Shown: positions 1 through 13,269 of the stretch, piece after piece
Layout: each line of letters opens with the position of its first letter
Numbering within the stretch: position 1 is the first letter of the stretch
Assembly: GCF_047496725.1 (NCBI RefSeq)
Contig: NC_132971.1
Location: forward strand, 17,292,001-17,356,000
Reading direction: 5' to 3'
Length of the DNA stretch: 64,000 nt
Source: Anoplolepis gracilipes
Lineage: Eukaryota > Arthropoda > Insecta > Hymenoptera > Formicidae
Translations under genes and position numbers: made by a program
The notes under the pieces: generated by a model
What the model was told of the DNA's origin: nothing
Database searches by the model: none
Seen by the model: only the letters and a program-made list of their open reading frames with translations

Positions 1-910
1 GATGTTATCTCACATATATTCATGCAAACAGATCTGCCACATATTATTACGGATGAATGGTTCGTTTAAGTTTCTCAAACTAATCAAAATTTGATAGGAT
101 CAAATAATAGATCCTTAAATCTCTCATTTTGTATAATCAAATAAAAATAAATATTAAAATTTCTAAATATATAATAATTAAATTAACGAAATAATTAATA
201 ATAAATAAAATAATGATTAAATGTATAATATATAAATAAATACAAAATATATACAATATAATTATATTTTAAATAAATAATTTAAAAATATATTTTATTG
301 TATATGCTTGGAAATAGCTATATATGAATTAACAAACAAATTTGTAACTGGAGATTCGAGTGGAGATCATATATTGTATATATATATATATATATAAGAT
401 AAAATAATTTTAAATTATATCATTTGTGTATATGTGTGTTCTTTTACACACGTGCTTTTCTTCTTTTTAAAATACTAACATTTCAATTCAGAGCTCAAAT
501 TTTGTAAAAAAATTCCCTGAAAATTTCCCTGATTTTCCAGGTAAACAGAATATTTTCAAGATTTTTTTAATACAACTTTCTCTACAAAAAATTTTTTATT
601 ACGTTTTCTAATGTTTTTTATTTATATGAAGGAAAAACGCAGAGCCTCTTAAGTTTCAAGTGCTAGATTTATAAATGTAGTAAAAACTGAATAACTAAAA
701 GAAAATAAGCAATTTTTACTTGCATAAAATTTTCATTTTTTTATTATTAAAAATTATGAAAAATGTATACTTCATATTCAATATTATGTTAAGACATTGA
801 ATATATAAACAAAAAAAATATATATATATATATGCATAAATATATATATTTTAAACGCATAATCTCACAAATTAAACTCATTAAACAAATAATTCTGACC
901 ATTAAATAAA
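1..910. other. AT-rich intergenic sequence, no gene seen
   Basis: The stretch is AT-rich, with a short TA tract near 379-396. At about 500-560 it carries a fragment of a dispersed repeat recognisable by repeated TTCCCTGA and TTTTCCAGGT motifs, which recurs at 2005-2105. I see no splice-flanked open frame and no RNA gene. Confidence 0.6.
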
Positions 911-1850
911 AAAAATTGCTCAGGACTGAGACGCCAAGTTCACGCTGTGTCTCGCTTTGACTGTCGACTATTTTTTAGACATTTTTTATCAGATTTTAAG
1001 TATTTTAAAGTTTCGTAATAATTCTATAAAAAGTTCTATGCGTAAAAATTATCGGAATATTAATTAAATAAATTAAATTCCCAGATTAAACGCTGGTCAC
1101 ATTTCGATAGTTCTACTTTAATGAGATTTTCTATCACTTTTAATTTCCAGAGAGAATTTTATGCCTAAAAATTATTAGAATATATTTACTAAACAAATTA
1201 GATTAGCCGAGATGGCAAATGTACAAGTAGCGAGATGAGACGCTGGTGATATTTCGATTGCTCTATCGACTTTAAGTGAGATTTCGTATCAGTCTGTTAT
1301 CACTTTTAATTTCCAGAGAGGGTTCTATACGTAAAAATTATTAAAATATTTATTAAATATAAATTACATTAGCCGAAATGCCAAACGTATGAGACGCTGG
1401 TCATATTTCGATTGTTCTATCTACTTTAAATGATATTTCGTGTTATTTTTTTGTATCGTTCTGTAATCACTTTTCTGAATAGAATTCTATGCATAAAACT
1501 TATTAAAATATTTATTAAATAAATTAGATTGAGACACGGATATACACAAAATCTTATTTGCATAAAATCATTTGTAAAAGCATTAATGAAGCCTTGTGTA
1601 CATGTACACAATTAATTTATTATAGACGAGCGGAGATACGAGCTTTCACCTCGGTACTTATATATCCGGCATCTCAGACGATTTTATTTATTTAATTAAT
1701 ATTCTAATAATTTTTACGCATCGAATTTTTGGTAGGATTATTATAGAATTCAAGCGTTTAAAATTTACTAAGAAATGTTTAAAAAATTATCAGCGGCCAA
1801 AATAAACAGCATGAACTTGGCATTTTAATTTGTCTCCAGCCTTTTTTTTG
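911..1850. mobile_element. Foldback-type element with inverted arms
   Basis: The left arm (about 911-1070) and right arm (about 1690-1850) are inverted copies. GACGCCAAGTTCACGCTG in the left arm answers CAGCATGAACTTGGCATTTT in the right. Both arms also hold TCTATGCGTAAAAATTAT or its complement followed by a run ending AGAATATTAATTAA. The interior is made of about 150-bp tandem repeats. A second member of the same family lies at about 63008-63640, and the about 120 bp 3' of both copies also align. No transposase frame is visible, so this is a non-autonomous element. The ends are approximate. Confidence 0.75.
1030..1500. repeat. Three about 150-bp tandem repeats inside the foldback
   Basis: The anchor CGCTGGT recurs near 1091, 1241 and 1394, a spacing of about 150-153 bp. 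Each time it is followed by ATTTCGAT(T/A)GTTCTAT and then a TTTAATTTCCAGAGAG-like block and TAAAAATTATTA. The units are diverged, so the tandem expansion is not recent. The same block appears once at about 63130-63230. Confidence 0.7.
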
Positions 1851-2004
1851 TTTATAATCAGAATTAGGTATTTGTATAATCTTTTAAAAGTTTTAAAACT
1901 ATTAAAAATAAAACCAACTCTTAATAAATTTCACAAAGTGAGATGCCAGTTTCACACACACCACTAATTGTTTATAATATAAGCAAAATTATCAAAAAGA
2001 GAAT

Positions 2005-2110
2005 TTTCGAAAAAATTCCCTGAATCCCAATAAAATTTTATTCCCTGATTTTTCTAGATACAAAAGAAAGCCCTGAGAATTCCAGGTTTTCCATTTTTTC
2101 CAGGGAATAG
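2005..2110. repeat. Dispersed repeat fragment with TTCCCTGA motifs
   Basis: TTCCCTGA occurs at least twice, together with AATTCCAGGTTTTCC and TTTTCCAGGGAAT, and the arrangement matches the shorter fragment at about 500-560. It looks like terminal sequence of a dispersed DNA element. No coding capacity is seen. Confidence 0.5.
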
Positions 2111-2464
2111 ACATCCATCAATTATTCTTTCAACTAATTATGATTTCATTAGATTTAATTTCAGCGTAGATAATTTATTAATGTCAGAGAGCTTTCAAAA
2201 TCTTAAGATTCATAATCTTATATGTATAACAAATAGTTTGTTATACGTATAAGAATAGATAATAGAAGCCCTGAGAATTCCAGGTTTTCTATTTTTTCCA
2301 GCGAATAGACATCCGTCAATTATCCTTTCAACTAATTATGTTTTCATTAAATTTAATTTCAGCGTAGATAATTTATTAATGTCAGAGAACCCTCAAAATC
2401 TTAAGATTCATAATCTTATATGTGTAACAAATAGTTTATTGTACATATAAGAATAGATAATAGA
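2069..2464. repeat. 198-bp tandem duplication, two units
   Basis: Unit 1 (2069-2266) and unit 2 (2267-2464) both start AGCCCTGAGAATTCCAGG and both end AAGAATAGATAATAGAA. They differ by scattered substitutions, for example ATCCATCAATTATT versus ATCCGTCAATTATC, so the duplication is moderately young. There is no coding frame across the units. Confidence 0.9.
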
Positions 2465-3650
2465 ATATATTTTTCAATTAATTATTATCAATTTAAGTAT
2501 TATTGATTTTTTAGTTAATTAGTATAAATATTTCTTTATCGCTTTCCGATGGAAAATGTGTTGCATCGCGTTTATTAAATTAATTTAATTAGCAAGTATA
2601 AGGTTTGAAATACACGTATCGTTGTGCTTTACAAAAACTGTGTGCACGAAGAGAATACTGATAAGCAACCTATATGAATACTTTGGAAGGGACGTGTTAA
2701 GTGTAGTGTGCGAACATAAAGGAGACAGAGAGAAATGGAGTCGAAGGAAAAAGTTGCCATGAGTTCCACAAGGAACTCTAGGCGGCTCGGTAAAATGACG
2801 ATGTAAGGTGTGCGGTAGTGGGATAAGAAATTCGTTGTACGTGTTAATGATTCTTTTTACGAGGACAAACGACCGCGAGCGATAAATGTTGCAGGGTAGA
2901 TGGCAGATCCTAGAATGGGTGGCAGGTAGACGGAAATGGGGATGTCCGTGAATAATGATCTCTTGATCGTACTATCGAGTTGAGTGCCATTACTTTGACA
3001 TTTTTACATCACCGATTTCTTTACTGTACGTATTCAGTCTGTGATTAAACACGGAGAAGGTAAATGTGTGTCGCAAATTGTCGCACTAAAACTTTCAAAA
3101 CAGTAATTTTGTATCATTTTGTATACCTTTTTGTATTTTAATATCGTATTAATATTGATATTTTGCGATTTACTTATATAACATAATTCTTAAATTTCTT
3201 GATTTAAAAAATTCAATTTGACAAGAAAGCTTCATTTATCTCTTATTTTCGAATTTCCGCTAAACTCTAAAAGCTCATGATATTGATCTCAAGGTACTCA
3301 TACATATTGTTATAAAGTAAAGATAATACTTTTAAAATACTCTTTATAATTTGTATTTTTTAAAAAAATATAAAAAGAATGGAACGGTTAAGCGATCATT
3401 CATTTTAAGCTCGTATATGATTTGATCTTGAAATATGTTTTATACATATAGGAAAATATGAATAAGTGAATATGGTTCGAAAATATAAAAAAAAAAAAAA
3501 AAAGAATTCTTTAAAAAAGTAGTTTTTATTTAAAAAGTGCTTAAAAAATCCTTGAACGTAAAAGGAAAAATTAAGAATGAGAAATATCGTCAATAAGTAG
3601 TTAATTTTAAGAAGAAAAGTTCCGAAGCTGATATTGTGTATGTATATATA
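2465..3650. other. Gene-free stretch with a mixed-composition patch
   Basis: The interval 2620-3070 is less AT-rich than its surroundings and holds a small perfect hairpin, with GAGTTCC at 2761-2767 pairing with GGAACTC at 2772-2778. The remainder is AT-rich, with a poly-A run near 3487-3502. No supported gene is seen. Confidence 0.5.
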
Positions 3651-3652
3651 TA

Positions 3653-3686
3653 TGTGTGTGTGCGTGTGCGTGTGTGTGTGTGTGCA
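3653..3686. repeat. TG/TGCG microsatellite
   Basis: An alternating TG tract with interspersed CG lies directly against the left end of the MITE that follows. Confidence 0.85.
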
Positions 3687-4211
3687 CAGGGTGTGCTCTA
3701 ATTGATGAAAACCTGCTAATGGTAGATTCTTGAGATCATTTAGAGACGATTATTCCTCAGCGAAAATGTCAAGGTGTTAATGGTTACGTTTAGCAGAGAA
3801 AGCTGCTTTGCAACTGTTGTAAAATTCATAAATCTGATTCGCATATGCTCTTAAATTCAGCTAAGATTAAAAGCATACGCCAATCAGATTCATGATTTTC
3901 ACAACAGTTGTAAAGCAGTTTTTTCTGCTGAACGCAGCCAATAATTTCAGAGTTATAAGTGATTGAAAAAAGGTGTTTCTCGCAAACTAAATTTTTTGGA
4001 GTTAAAAAATTAGCTACATTCTTCGGTTTATTTCAGATAGAGTTTACTTTAATAGAATTTTAATTTAAGGTTTAATTACATGTATAATGATAAAAATTGG
4101 AAACTAGCAAAAAATTATGACGTCTCTCGATATTTTCGCTAAGGAAAAATCAACTCTAAATGATTTCAAGAATCTGCTATTAGCAGATTTTTCATCAATT
4201 ACAGGACTGTA
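3686..4211. mobile_element. MITE with about 70-bp terminal inverted repeats
   Basis: The left end reads ACAGGGTGTGCTC then TAATTGATGAAAACCTGCTA. The right end, reverse-complemented, reads ACAGTCCTG then TAATTGATGAAAAATCTGCT. Pairing continues through a block ending CAGCGAAAAT / TAGCGAAAAT, about 70 bp in. A second inverted pair (AACTGTTGTAAAATTCAT versus ATGATTTTCACAACAGTTGT) lies inside. There is no open frame. The CAGGGTG-like end is shared with the elements at 46837, 53877 and 57972. Tc1/mariner-type mobilisation is an inference. Confidence 0.85.
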
Positions 4212-4689
4212 ATATATATAATTAATAACATATTATACTATGCTATACATATATTATACTATAATATGATATATTTAACTTTTCATTTCGATAAATCTTT
4301 CAAACTTCGAAAATCAAATAAAAAAACAGTCATAAAGGTATAGAATAAAAAAAAATCTACACATTTCTTTATTTAAATGCACAAGATGTGATGATCATTT
4401 TTATTTGTATTTGTATTTGTTGTAAAATTAATAAAAAATATTAATTAAAAGTTTTGCTTTTAATACAATTGGATACAATACGATACAAAGGTTTTGTGCA
4501 AATATATCGACACTCCAAAATTCTAATTTTTCAAAGTGTAACACAAACAGCAAATTTTAATTTTCAAATTTTCCATTTGCCATTGTTTTTCCATGATGAC
4601 TTCTATAATTCTATATGACTAAATGTTAATGGATTTGATGTGTAAAAGCATATCAATATCAGTATAAAAAAATTGATTTTACTAATTTG

Positions 4690-4940
4690 TTTAAAACAGA
4701 AAGGGGAACGCAGTGTCAGAGTATTGCAGAGGAATGGCAAAACGTGCGATCACGATTCTGCCCTCTCGCGCTATCGCGTAAAACAGATTCCTTTTTCGCG
4801 ATGCATTCGCCGCAGCACGTGCTCTGCATCGATGCGTTTTCGCGTAAATTCAACATGCGCCTTTTGCGAAGTTTCCGCCTTGCCTTACCTAGTCTTTACG
4901 TTTTGTGCCGAGAGATTTGGTCTTATTTTTTAAGAGCATT
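4690..4940. other. CpG-rich patch, not convincingly coding
   Basis: A GC- and CpG-rich island (TCGCGCTATCGCGTAAAAC and similar) sits in AT-rich sequence. Two overlapping plus-strand frames are both open for about 85 codons. That is expected from lack of stop codons rather than from selection on one frame. I recognise no domain, and a regulatory or untranslated exon role is possible. Confidence 0.4.
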
Positions 4941-5039
4941 CTTTTAAGAACTAAAAATATTCCAGATTATTCAGATGTTCCACAAAATAAATAAATAATA
5001 CTATCTACAATTATTGCAACATGTTTTTGAAAAATTCCA

Positions 5040-5650
5040 TTGTCGTGTTTCGTTTCTACAGTCCCGTAGAGAGAATTTTTTCGCTATCGACGATTCCATT
5101 AAGCGAGATAGTCTTGTTTTTCTATCGTAATCCGCGTTTCGATGTTCGATTCAAGTATCACGCTCATGTACGATTCGATGCCGCTTTTTGTTCTTGAGCC
5201 CGTGCGCTCTCATTCACGAGACGCTTCTTATCGAAGCGACGCGTATGCAGAAGCGGGATGCACTCGAGGAATCGAGCTACCTTTATGCGAGAGAGAAAAG
5301 AAACCATACATATATATATATATATATATACACGGGTTAAAGTAGGAAGCATCTTCAAGTTTTGTTCCATTTCAGAGCAGCGCTCCCAGGTGGCTTTGAT
5401 ATCGTAAACGCCTCCGTGCATTCCGTTTCCCCAGGCTCTTTTGTACGCGTCAGTATGTCTGCCTGACATCGGGGACATAGATCCTGTCGGACAACACCTA
5501 TGCCGGTAGCATGCATTAAATTCCCGACAACTGTCAGATCGATCAATGAGCCATTTAACTGTCGATATCAATTCTAACGAGTTCTTCCGCGAAACTTCTT
5601 TCTTCGCCTTTAACTCGAGAGCTGGAAGGAAAAGGAGGGTGAAAATGGAT
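5040..5650. other. CpG-rich patch with overlapping minus-strand frames
   Basis: A GC-richer block is interrupted by a TA tract (about 5308-5330). On the minus strand two frames between about 5355 and 5571 are open at once, and both give ordinary-looking amino-acid composition. I could not identify either, and no clear exon boundaries flank them. It could be an unrecognised exon, a promoter or an enhancer. Confidence 0.35.
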
Positions 5651-5659
5651 AGGAATAGA

Positions 5660-6949
5660 GATCGAAGACTTTATCCCTGACTGACATTAATGTTCCATTA
5701 TTTAAACATATATAAAATATGTGATTAATGCAAGTTTGAGTTTTATATTATTTTTTTTCGTGCGTATAAAGTTGTTTCCAACCTTTTTATTTTATCGCAT
5801 ATATAGATCAGACTCAATGTGCATGTTTCGAGAAAAACGCTACCGATCTCAAAAGCATTCACTCTGTGATTTCTTATTCGCAAGTACCGCGCGTATGCAT
5901 CGATCTTTCTTCGTACCTATCCGGCCGCATAAAGTCCCCCATTGTTCTTTTTCTTTTTCGAACAAAGATACATGCGACGGCGGACGTATAAATCTTGATA
6001 GATAAATCTCTACACACAAGCTGAAACGATGTTCGTTTCACCATCCGATCGACAAACTACATAGTTTTCTCCTATCGGTTTGATTTTAGTGAACAGTTCC
6101 TGAGTATCTTACACAATTTGTTTTATTCTTATTTTGTTGTCTTGTTTGATTTTTTATTTACTCTATTCTTTATTTATTATATATCTATTCTCTATTTATT
6201 ATAAACAAATGTTCGGTTTTTATTGTATGTAAATAGATGCAGATATAGATTTTATATAACATTATTTAGATAGATGTTTTACATAACATTATTTGTTGCA
6301 ATAATTATTGCAAATTTTGCTAATAAATAAACCTTTTTATAATTATGCATATTGTTAGCCTCGAAATATAACAAATATGACACAGAAATATTCTCCTTAT
6401 CTCTTTTCTCTCTCTCTCTTTCTTTTTTTATGCAATTATTAAAATAAATTTAATATAAATACGTTATATAATTATTTTTCGACCACTTTTTTAATTTATA
6501 ATTTTAATTCTACATTTATTTTTAGTGCTATAAAATAATTTATTTTCAAACTTAAATATGCATAATTAAGTATACTTTTTATATGGCGCGTGTCTCTGTG
6601 CATAGTAATTAAAACTCATTAAAATATAGTAATTAAAATTCATATAAAACATTTCAAAAATTTTCAATATTTTAAAATCACATCGTTCAACAATATATAA
6701 ATAACTCCGTTATAATATAAAATATTACAATGTATACGGAGCCTAAAGGAATATGCTCAATATTTAAATATATCGCGTTTTGCTTCACTTTGCAACTTTC
6801 ATACTTTACCTTCACTGTGACTCTATAATCATAAAACGTATGAAAATATTTTCAGAGAAATGTTCACAAGAGATGCAAATAAGCAATGTACTTATTGATC
6901 GGAATTTATATATATAAGAATATCATATCACAGTACAACACATTGTTAG

Positions 6950-7006
<57 letters not shown>

Positions 7007-8470
7007 GTATATATTTATGTATGTGTATGTATGTGTATTTTGAATCTACATATACATATTATACATATTATATGTGAATTTCTAGCTTTCTTGATCCACT
7101 TGCGAGCATGAGTAAATTTGGTGAACAAAACGTATTCTATCGAATACACTTTTGTCGAAAAAATCAATGATAGAAACAGCCAATGATCAATCAACATCTT
7201 TAATTTTGATTTATGCAATGCATTTCAATGTAGATTGCATCCAATCGCGCGCGTTTCTTTGCAACAAAACTTATGTATATATATTCAAAAAATAATTATA
7301 TTGTGCATTAAATTGTTGTTTGCTTTTTTAATAAATTTTAGCAAAACAATTATATCTTATTCTCAAATGCAACCTTTAATGTGTGTAAAATTTTATAAAT
7401 ATAAGTAAGCCAGATAATATTGCAAATTTCAAATTTTATATACAAAATTTTATTCATACAAAGATAAAAAGATTATTCACACAGTTTTATATATACATGA
7501 ATATTTTATATCTTTGTATATATAATCGTAATATAATTGTAATATAACCAGATACGAAATACCAAACGACAGAAGTAACGTTTAATTCTGTAAATAATAA
7601 ATAATAAATGAAAAATAAATTTACTCACGCCAAAATTATTTTGTGCTCGATGCCTGCTAGAGGTTCTAGATGTTTTTCTATTATTTCTTTTCGTTGTTTT
7701 CGTTCGCTTTCTTTGGCATTCACAATTTTCATTTGCGAAAATGCGCTTAATTACAATGGCGATATTTTGCAAGGCACTTTCGATATTAATCGTATGCAAA
7801 GTGCATTTTATTACAGCAAGACAAAAAATAGAATGACAAAGTAGAATTACAAGATAAGGATTTTGATATTCATGATTTTTTATAGATTAGCGAGGAATTT
7901 CGAACAAGGTAGAGGAAATTCGATCGTCGTCTGTTGTCGTAATATTATACTTGTTGCGGTAATTTGTGCTTTTGTACAATTTTCGTGCAACTTCAAATGA
8001 CAATTTGAATAACATATGTAAGCTCGTTTTGAAGTGATTATATTATCTCATATAAATGAATTAATATGTGTTAAAATTAAAGATAAATATTTGCGGAATG
8101 CACTATTCAAATAAATATATAATCATTGCTTTTTATTGATCTCTTGTACGATAAATTTCAATTGAGTGAATCTCGTGAAATATCTATTTTAACAAGTTAT
8201 CGATGTACAAATATCGAATTTATATTATACAATTGACAAATATTAAAGGACGAAGTTAATTACGATATATTAATACGTTGCAATACCTTTCGACTCGGAG
8301 TCGATCTGTTCCGTATGTGCAATATTCCGTTAATCATCGAATAATTCGTAAATGGTATTGGCAACTTTATTCTCTGATGTACGATTTATTCGACATAATT
8401 ATACTAAAGTCGATGGCTAATAAAATGACTATCTGAAAATCGTATACGCGCGATATGTATATTTATATGT

Positions 8471-8517
<47 letters not shown>

Positions 8518-9700
8518 TCTATATATTGACGAAACACATATATTATTATTAATTAATAAATTACAATTTGACTTTCTGTTACTTGAGTCTCACACAATGT
8601 CGCTATAAAACAATTTATACTCATTCTATTGCTCACGACTCGTTATTATAACTGTAAAAAGTTAATTAATCGTGTAAGTTAATATATTGATATAATCTAA
8701 TGGTACCGGTAATTGTCCGTAAAGAATAATTGTATTCCAATATTAATGCGACGACATATGGAACGACTCGCACTGCTTCTTGTCTGTTTGACTCTTGCTG
8801 TGCGAATGACAGCAAGACCACGGCATGTAAACAGTAGCGCGTCATACGCCGCAAGAAACGAGCATGTGTCAAATGTCAACATTTCTCTCTCTCTCTCTTT
8901 CTCGTTATCTCTCTTTTACGACTATTACCAATCTGAAGTATCAAATATAATATAAAATAATCCAAATATTCAGTTCCTTGTACTATTAAGCTTATTAAAA
9001 ATGTCATCATTAAAATGTTGAATTTAGTAAGAATTTTAAATGCAAATTAAAGATTTCACTACATCTCAATGAAATATAAAAAGAAAGAAAAAAAATTTTA
9101 TATTTTACATTAATTTTATTAAATGAATTATTATTCATTTTGTTTTATTTTGTACATTTGTTAGGATATGATAACGATTAAAAGTTCGTTCAATCAAACG
9201 TTTTGGAAAATTAATAAATATATCATTATTTGTATTTTAATATTCATTAATAATCATTAATAATTCATAGTATAATTTTTATTAATTTTAATAAATCTTT
9301 TAATATATTATTAAAGTATCTTTAAGAGATATGCTTTAGTGTTTTTACAATTTCTCTTACGTTTTACACGTAGAAGAATAGATATTAAATAAAAAATTAC
9401 TGTTACTTTGGAATATTATTATTATATTTGTCAAAATTATTGTATCATTATGTTGTGGTTTTAATTCTATTGCATCAAGTGAAAAAAATTAAGTTCTTAT
9501 ATTAGATTTAAGTAAAAAAAGTAGTAGTAAATTAAAATGACAAAATATATATAACTAATAAAACAATAAAAAATACATAATTATATAATTTTTATTATAT
9601 ATATATATATGTGTGTGTGTAAAACAATATAGGCAAGAGTATCATTTTTATGGTATTATATTTATCTCACCATTATTCTCTTTATGTGCTGTATTATGTA
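5660..9700. other. Gene-free AT-rich stretch with TA microsatellites
   Basis: The block is AT-rich, with long TA tracts at about 6950-7015 and 8477-8513, a TC tract near 6405-6425 and a CT tract near 8884-8910. Modest GC rises at 5780-6060 and 8690-8880 do not contain a recognisable exon. I see no tRNA or protein gene. Confidence 0.5.
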
Positions 9701-10320
9701 GGCAAAATTGCAAACATGAAAAATTGGGTCGCGAGTGTTGGGTATCAGTGAAATCCAACGCGCGCTAAATTTTATTTTCTTACATTATAGTCGTAACGGG
9801 AGACGCGGAGATTTTACTTTGCTATTTTATCGTTGGAGATCCGAAGCGGTCTAACATCGTTACTGTCATTCCTTGCAGGTGCAGAAACGACGGTAAAATT
9901 TACGAGCTGTCGTCAACGAGAAAGCAGTGTCTCAGCGTGAGAATCAATTAATGGTCGCCACATGAAACAGACGATGGAACAAGAGCGAAAGAGACGAGAG
10001 ATTGGAGCATCCGAGGAGATGGAGAGACGACTCGTTTCGAAGATCTTGAAGATCTTCGAAACCTCGCGGTCGGTCAGTAAACGTCGATAGACCGCCGTTA
10101 TATCCTCTGAAACTATGCAAACGCGTTACATCTGATGCATATGCATCGGCCACTTCTGCCTGGCTTAGCCGCATAAATTCTAATTGGACCCCGTATGTTA
10201 TGCGCTGGCGGTTTGCAGATCAGACGTAGGATAGTCTTGCGGTGTTCGTCAAACAGCTTCTCTCTCTGCCTCTTGTTCATCAGCATCTCATTTATCATTC
10301 TGGTTTATTATTTATTCTCA
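9700..10320. other. GC-rich patch with a 29-bp palindrome
   Basis: The block is CpG-rich with no dominant open frame. The palindrome at 10034-10062 reads GTTTCGAAGATCTT, then a central G, then AAGATCTTCGAAAC, and is perfect except for its central base. The patch looks like a non-coding regulatory candidate. Confidence 0.45.
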
Positions 10321-11790
10321 TCAAATCATTATTATCTTTAAAATTTAATTGATGTATTGTAAAGATTAAATTTTTTTTAGTTTTATTCAAATATACAATA
10401 ATTACAAATATAATTCTGTATTAGAGATAAAGAATCTGCCTTTTCTTTTAAAAAATAAGTTTATACTTTTTTTAAATAAACCAAAATAATTTTTTGCAAA
10501 TTGGCTATTTAAATTTTAACCAATGTTTTTTTTTGCTTATTATTTACAATGAGTATTAAAGAAATATTTAATTACCAAGATACTTAATATATTGTAAATA
10601 AGAGAGAAAGAAAATAAGGGAAGAAAAAGTATATAAAAGGAGAAAAATATATAATACAAAAAGAGGATAAGTTTTAGTGCTAAATTTTTCATAAGCAAAA
10701 ATCGAATTTCAAATTCATTGAAGAGAATAGTAAATAAAAGTAAGATAAAATGTTTATATTATAAATAAAATATACATTCTATAATGTGAAACAATATTTC
10801 TTAAGTATATACATATGTGTGTGTGTGTGTGTATGTGCGTGTGTGTGTGGTGTGTAATGTTTATACGCTTAATTTTAGGAATATTGGATTTGTTTACACT
10901 TTTATTTTAATTATAATTAACCAATAATTGTCATTAATGAAATTATTAACTAGTAATAATATTTGGAATATTAATTTTAGCTGACTCTGTGTAATTATTT
11001 ATGCTACACTAAATAAGCGATAAAATTGATGATTTATAATATAATAAAATATATACGAAGATAATGTATAAATAAAAAGCAACACTTACGGAATGTTGGA
11101 AGATTGTGATAACAAATATATATATATATATATATATAATAATAAAATTAAAAAAATATGTATAACACTTATAGATTTTTTCTTATTTCTGCTATTTTAT
11201 GTAATTATTCTCTATAATAAATATGGAAATAAATAAAAGATTTTCTTATTGATAAAGGAAAGAATTAAGATCTAGGAAAATATATAAAAACATATAAAAA
11301 ATTTTCTATACATATATTACGAAAATATATAGAGCCGTTCTGTTAAATCGGTAGGAAATAATTTGTTGATAATACGTGTAATAACAAAAAAAAGCTGGCG
11401 GAAGATAAGCGATAACTAAATTATGTCTACTCCAAATAACCTGGTAAACATTAGCAATAATGTACACAGACCGCAATGACGACATATTAATTATTTACAA
11501 GTGACTTAATGTAATCATGTAATTGACCGAATAAATATATATATTCGCATGTTATTGTTTTGCAAGCGGGAGATAAATAGTCATGCAATCGCGATGCGAT
11601 TTAGTTTTAAACATCTTTTAAATTTAAATATATTTAATGTGTTATATCTTTCTCTTTCACATATGTATGAAATTTCTCTCTTATTTATAGTAATATATTT
11701 AATCGAACGAAATGATCGAGGAAACGCTTTTATCGGGATAGTGTGAACAATTGGATTAATAAATAATTTATACAAGACGTTATTTCACGC
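10320..11790. other. AT-rich stretch with a small conserved-looking patch
   Basis: The sequence is AT-rich, with a TG tract near 10815-10850 and a TA tract near 11115-11138. At 11330-11540 a patch holds AGATAAGCGATAAC (two GATA cores), GGTAAACATT (forkhead-like) and TTAATTATT (homeodomain-like), which suggests an enhancer. No gene is seen. Confidence 0.4.
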
Positions 11791-12090
11791 CGTTATTTCG
11801 CACGAAATTTTATAAGGTTTGAGAATAGGATTTTATCGCGTGTTCTCGGCGCGCGATTAAACGTTCGACCTGATGATTATCGTGTCACGATCGTTATGGC
11901 CAGCTTGTTTTTCCGATGACGACGGAGGCAAACCGTCGAAATGCGCCGCTGAATGCGTTTGCAAATTTTACGGCCGGTTGACTTTCTCCGCTCGCTGTGC
12001 AACGAGGTAATTACGAAAAGCTCGCTTCAATTCGGAAGCTGATTATTTTAAATCTCGCACACGCGAGGTACGATGTAGATATTGTTAACT
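11790..12090. other. CpG-rich patch, no gene seen
   Basis: The GC-rich island has many CG dinucleotides (GTGTTCTCGGCGCGCGATTA and similar) and no single dominant frame. A regulatory role is a guess. Confidence 0.4.
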
Positions 12091-12250
12091 GGATAAAGTA
12101 GGAAATACACAACTTGCGGAAATTCGTAATGTCAAAATTAGAATTTATCGTAGCGTGTATTTTAATTAGGAAGTTACAATATATATTTCATAGTTTTATA
12201 GTAACATTTATAAAATTTTTGGTTAAAATATTAAAATATATCCATAATAT

Positions 12251-12369
12251 AAAGATTCATAAATGTGTTTTAGGGGGTGAATGGAAAATACACAGTAAAA
12301 TAAGTAAAATAAAGATTCATTAATGTGTTTTAGGAGATAAATGAAAATACACAGTAAAATAAGTAAAAT
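12251..12369. repeat. 60-bp tandem duplication
   Basis: AAAGATTCAT(A/T)AATGTGTTTT starts at 12251 and again at 12311. Both units continue through AATACACAGTAAAATAAGTA. The second unit is a base or so shorter. Confidence 0.85.
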
Positions 12370-12763
12370 GTATTATTTAATGTCTTTGATATTAATTATT
12401 TATATTTGATCTTTATTTATACTTTATTTTTGATATTAATTATTTATACTTGACAGTACTTACTATTTGATAATAATGATTATATTAATATTTTAAGAAA
12501 ATAATGAGACCTTAATTTATCAAAATTTCATTTATGATAAAGCGAAGTAAATTACTGAAAGAAATGTGACTAAGTTCTTAATGTGCGCAGTCTTCTAGAA
12601 GTTATATAACTGAGAGATGTTTGCTGCTAATGAAACTTTAAAATATTTCTAAGGTATTCTTTTCGTCTAATTTTTGTTTAGGTAGAATTGCTTTTAAAAC
12701 CTACAAAAAAGAGCTGGTAAGCGCAAGAAAACTTTATGACCTTAATGATAGCCGCTCTACGTT

Positions 12764-12872
<109 letters not shown>

Positions 12873-13269
12873 CTATGATGTGTGCATTTACATCTTTCAC
12901 AACAAGCTGGTGAGTAATTTTTACATCACATTATAATTATTTTTCTTTTTACACATCATAATTGCATGAAAACAAATACTTAAGGACTTGTATACATCGC
13001 GCGTTACTTGGAAAAATTTTAAATCTATAAAAATTTAAAGCACACACATATAATATTTGTATTTAAATTTTTATACGTTTTTTTTTAAACTTTTATATAT
13101 ATATATATATCTATATATATGTGCATGTGTGTGCCTGCGTGTGTGGATGTGTATTCTAAATTTTTCTTATATATATAATAATACGTATTACCAAAATTAA
13201 TTTTATTTCTTTAATGTCAGAGATATTGTTTGTATTTTATTTTGTTTTTTTTCTCTTTTTATCTTGATC

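Noticed and set aside
5308..5330. Tyr-Ile repeat peptides in several places (also 6950, 16932, 27547, 45988, 53845)
   Set aside because: These are translations of TA microsatellites and not proteins.
5400..5450. Resemblance of a minus-strand Gly-Val-Tyr-Asp segment to the ion-transport-peptide/CHH family
   Set aside because: Only four residues agree. The cysteine spacing of that family is absent.
10034..10062. Heat-shock element
   Set aside because: GAA and TTC triplets are present, but their spacing is four bases instead of the alternating two-base spacing.
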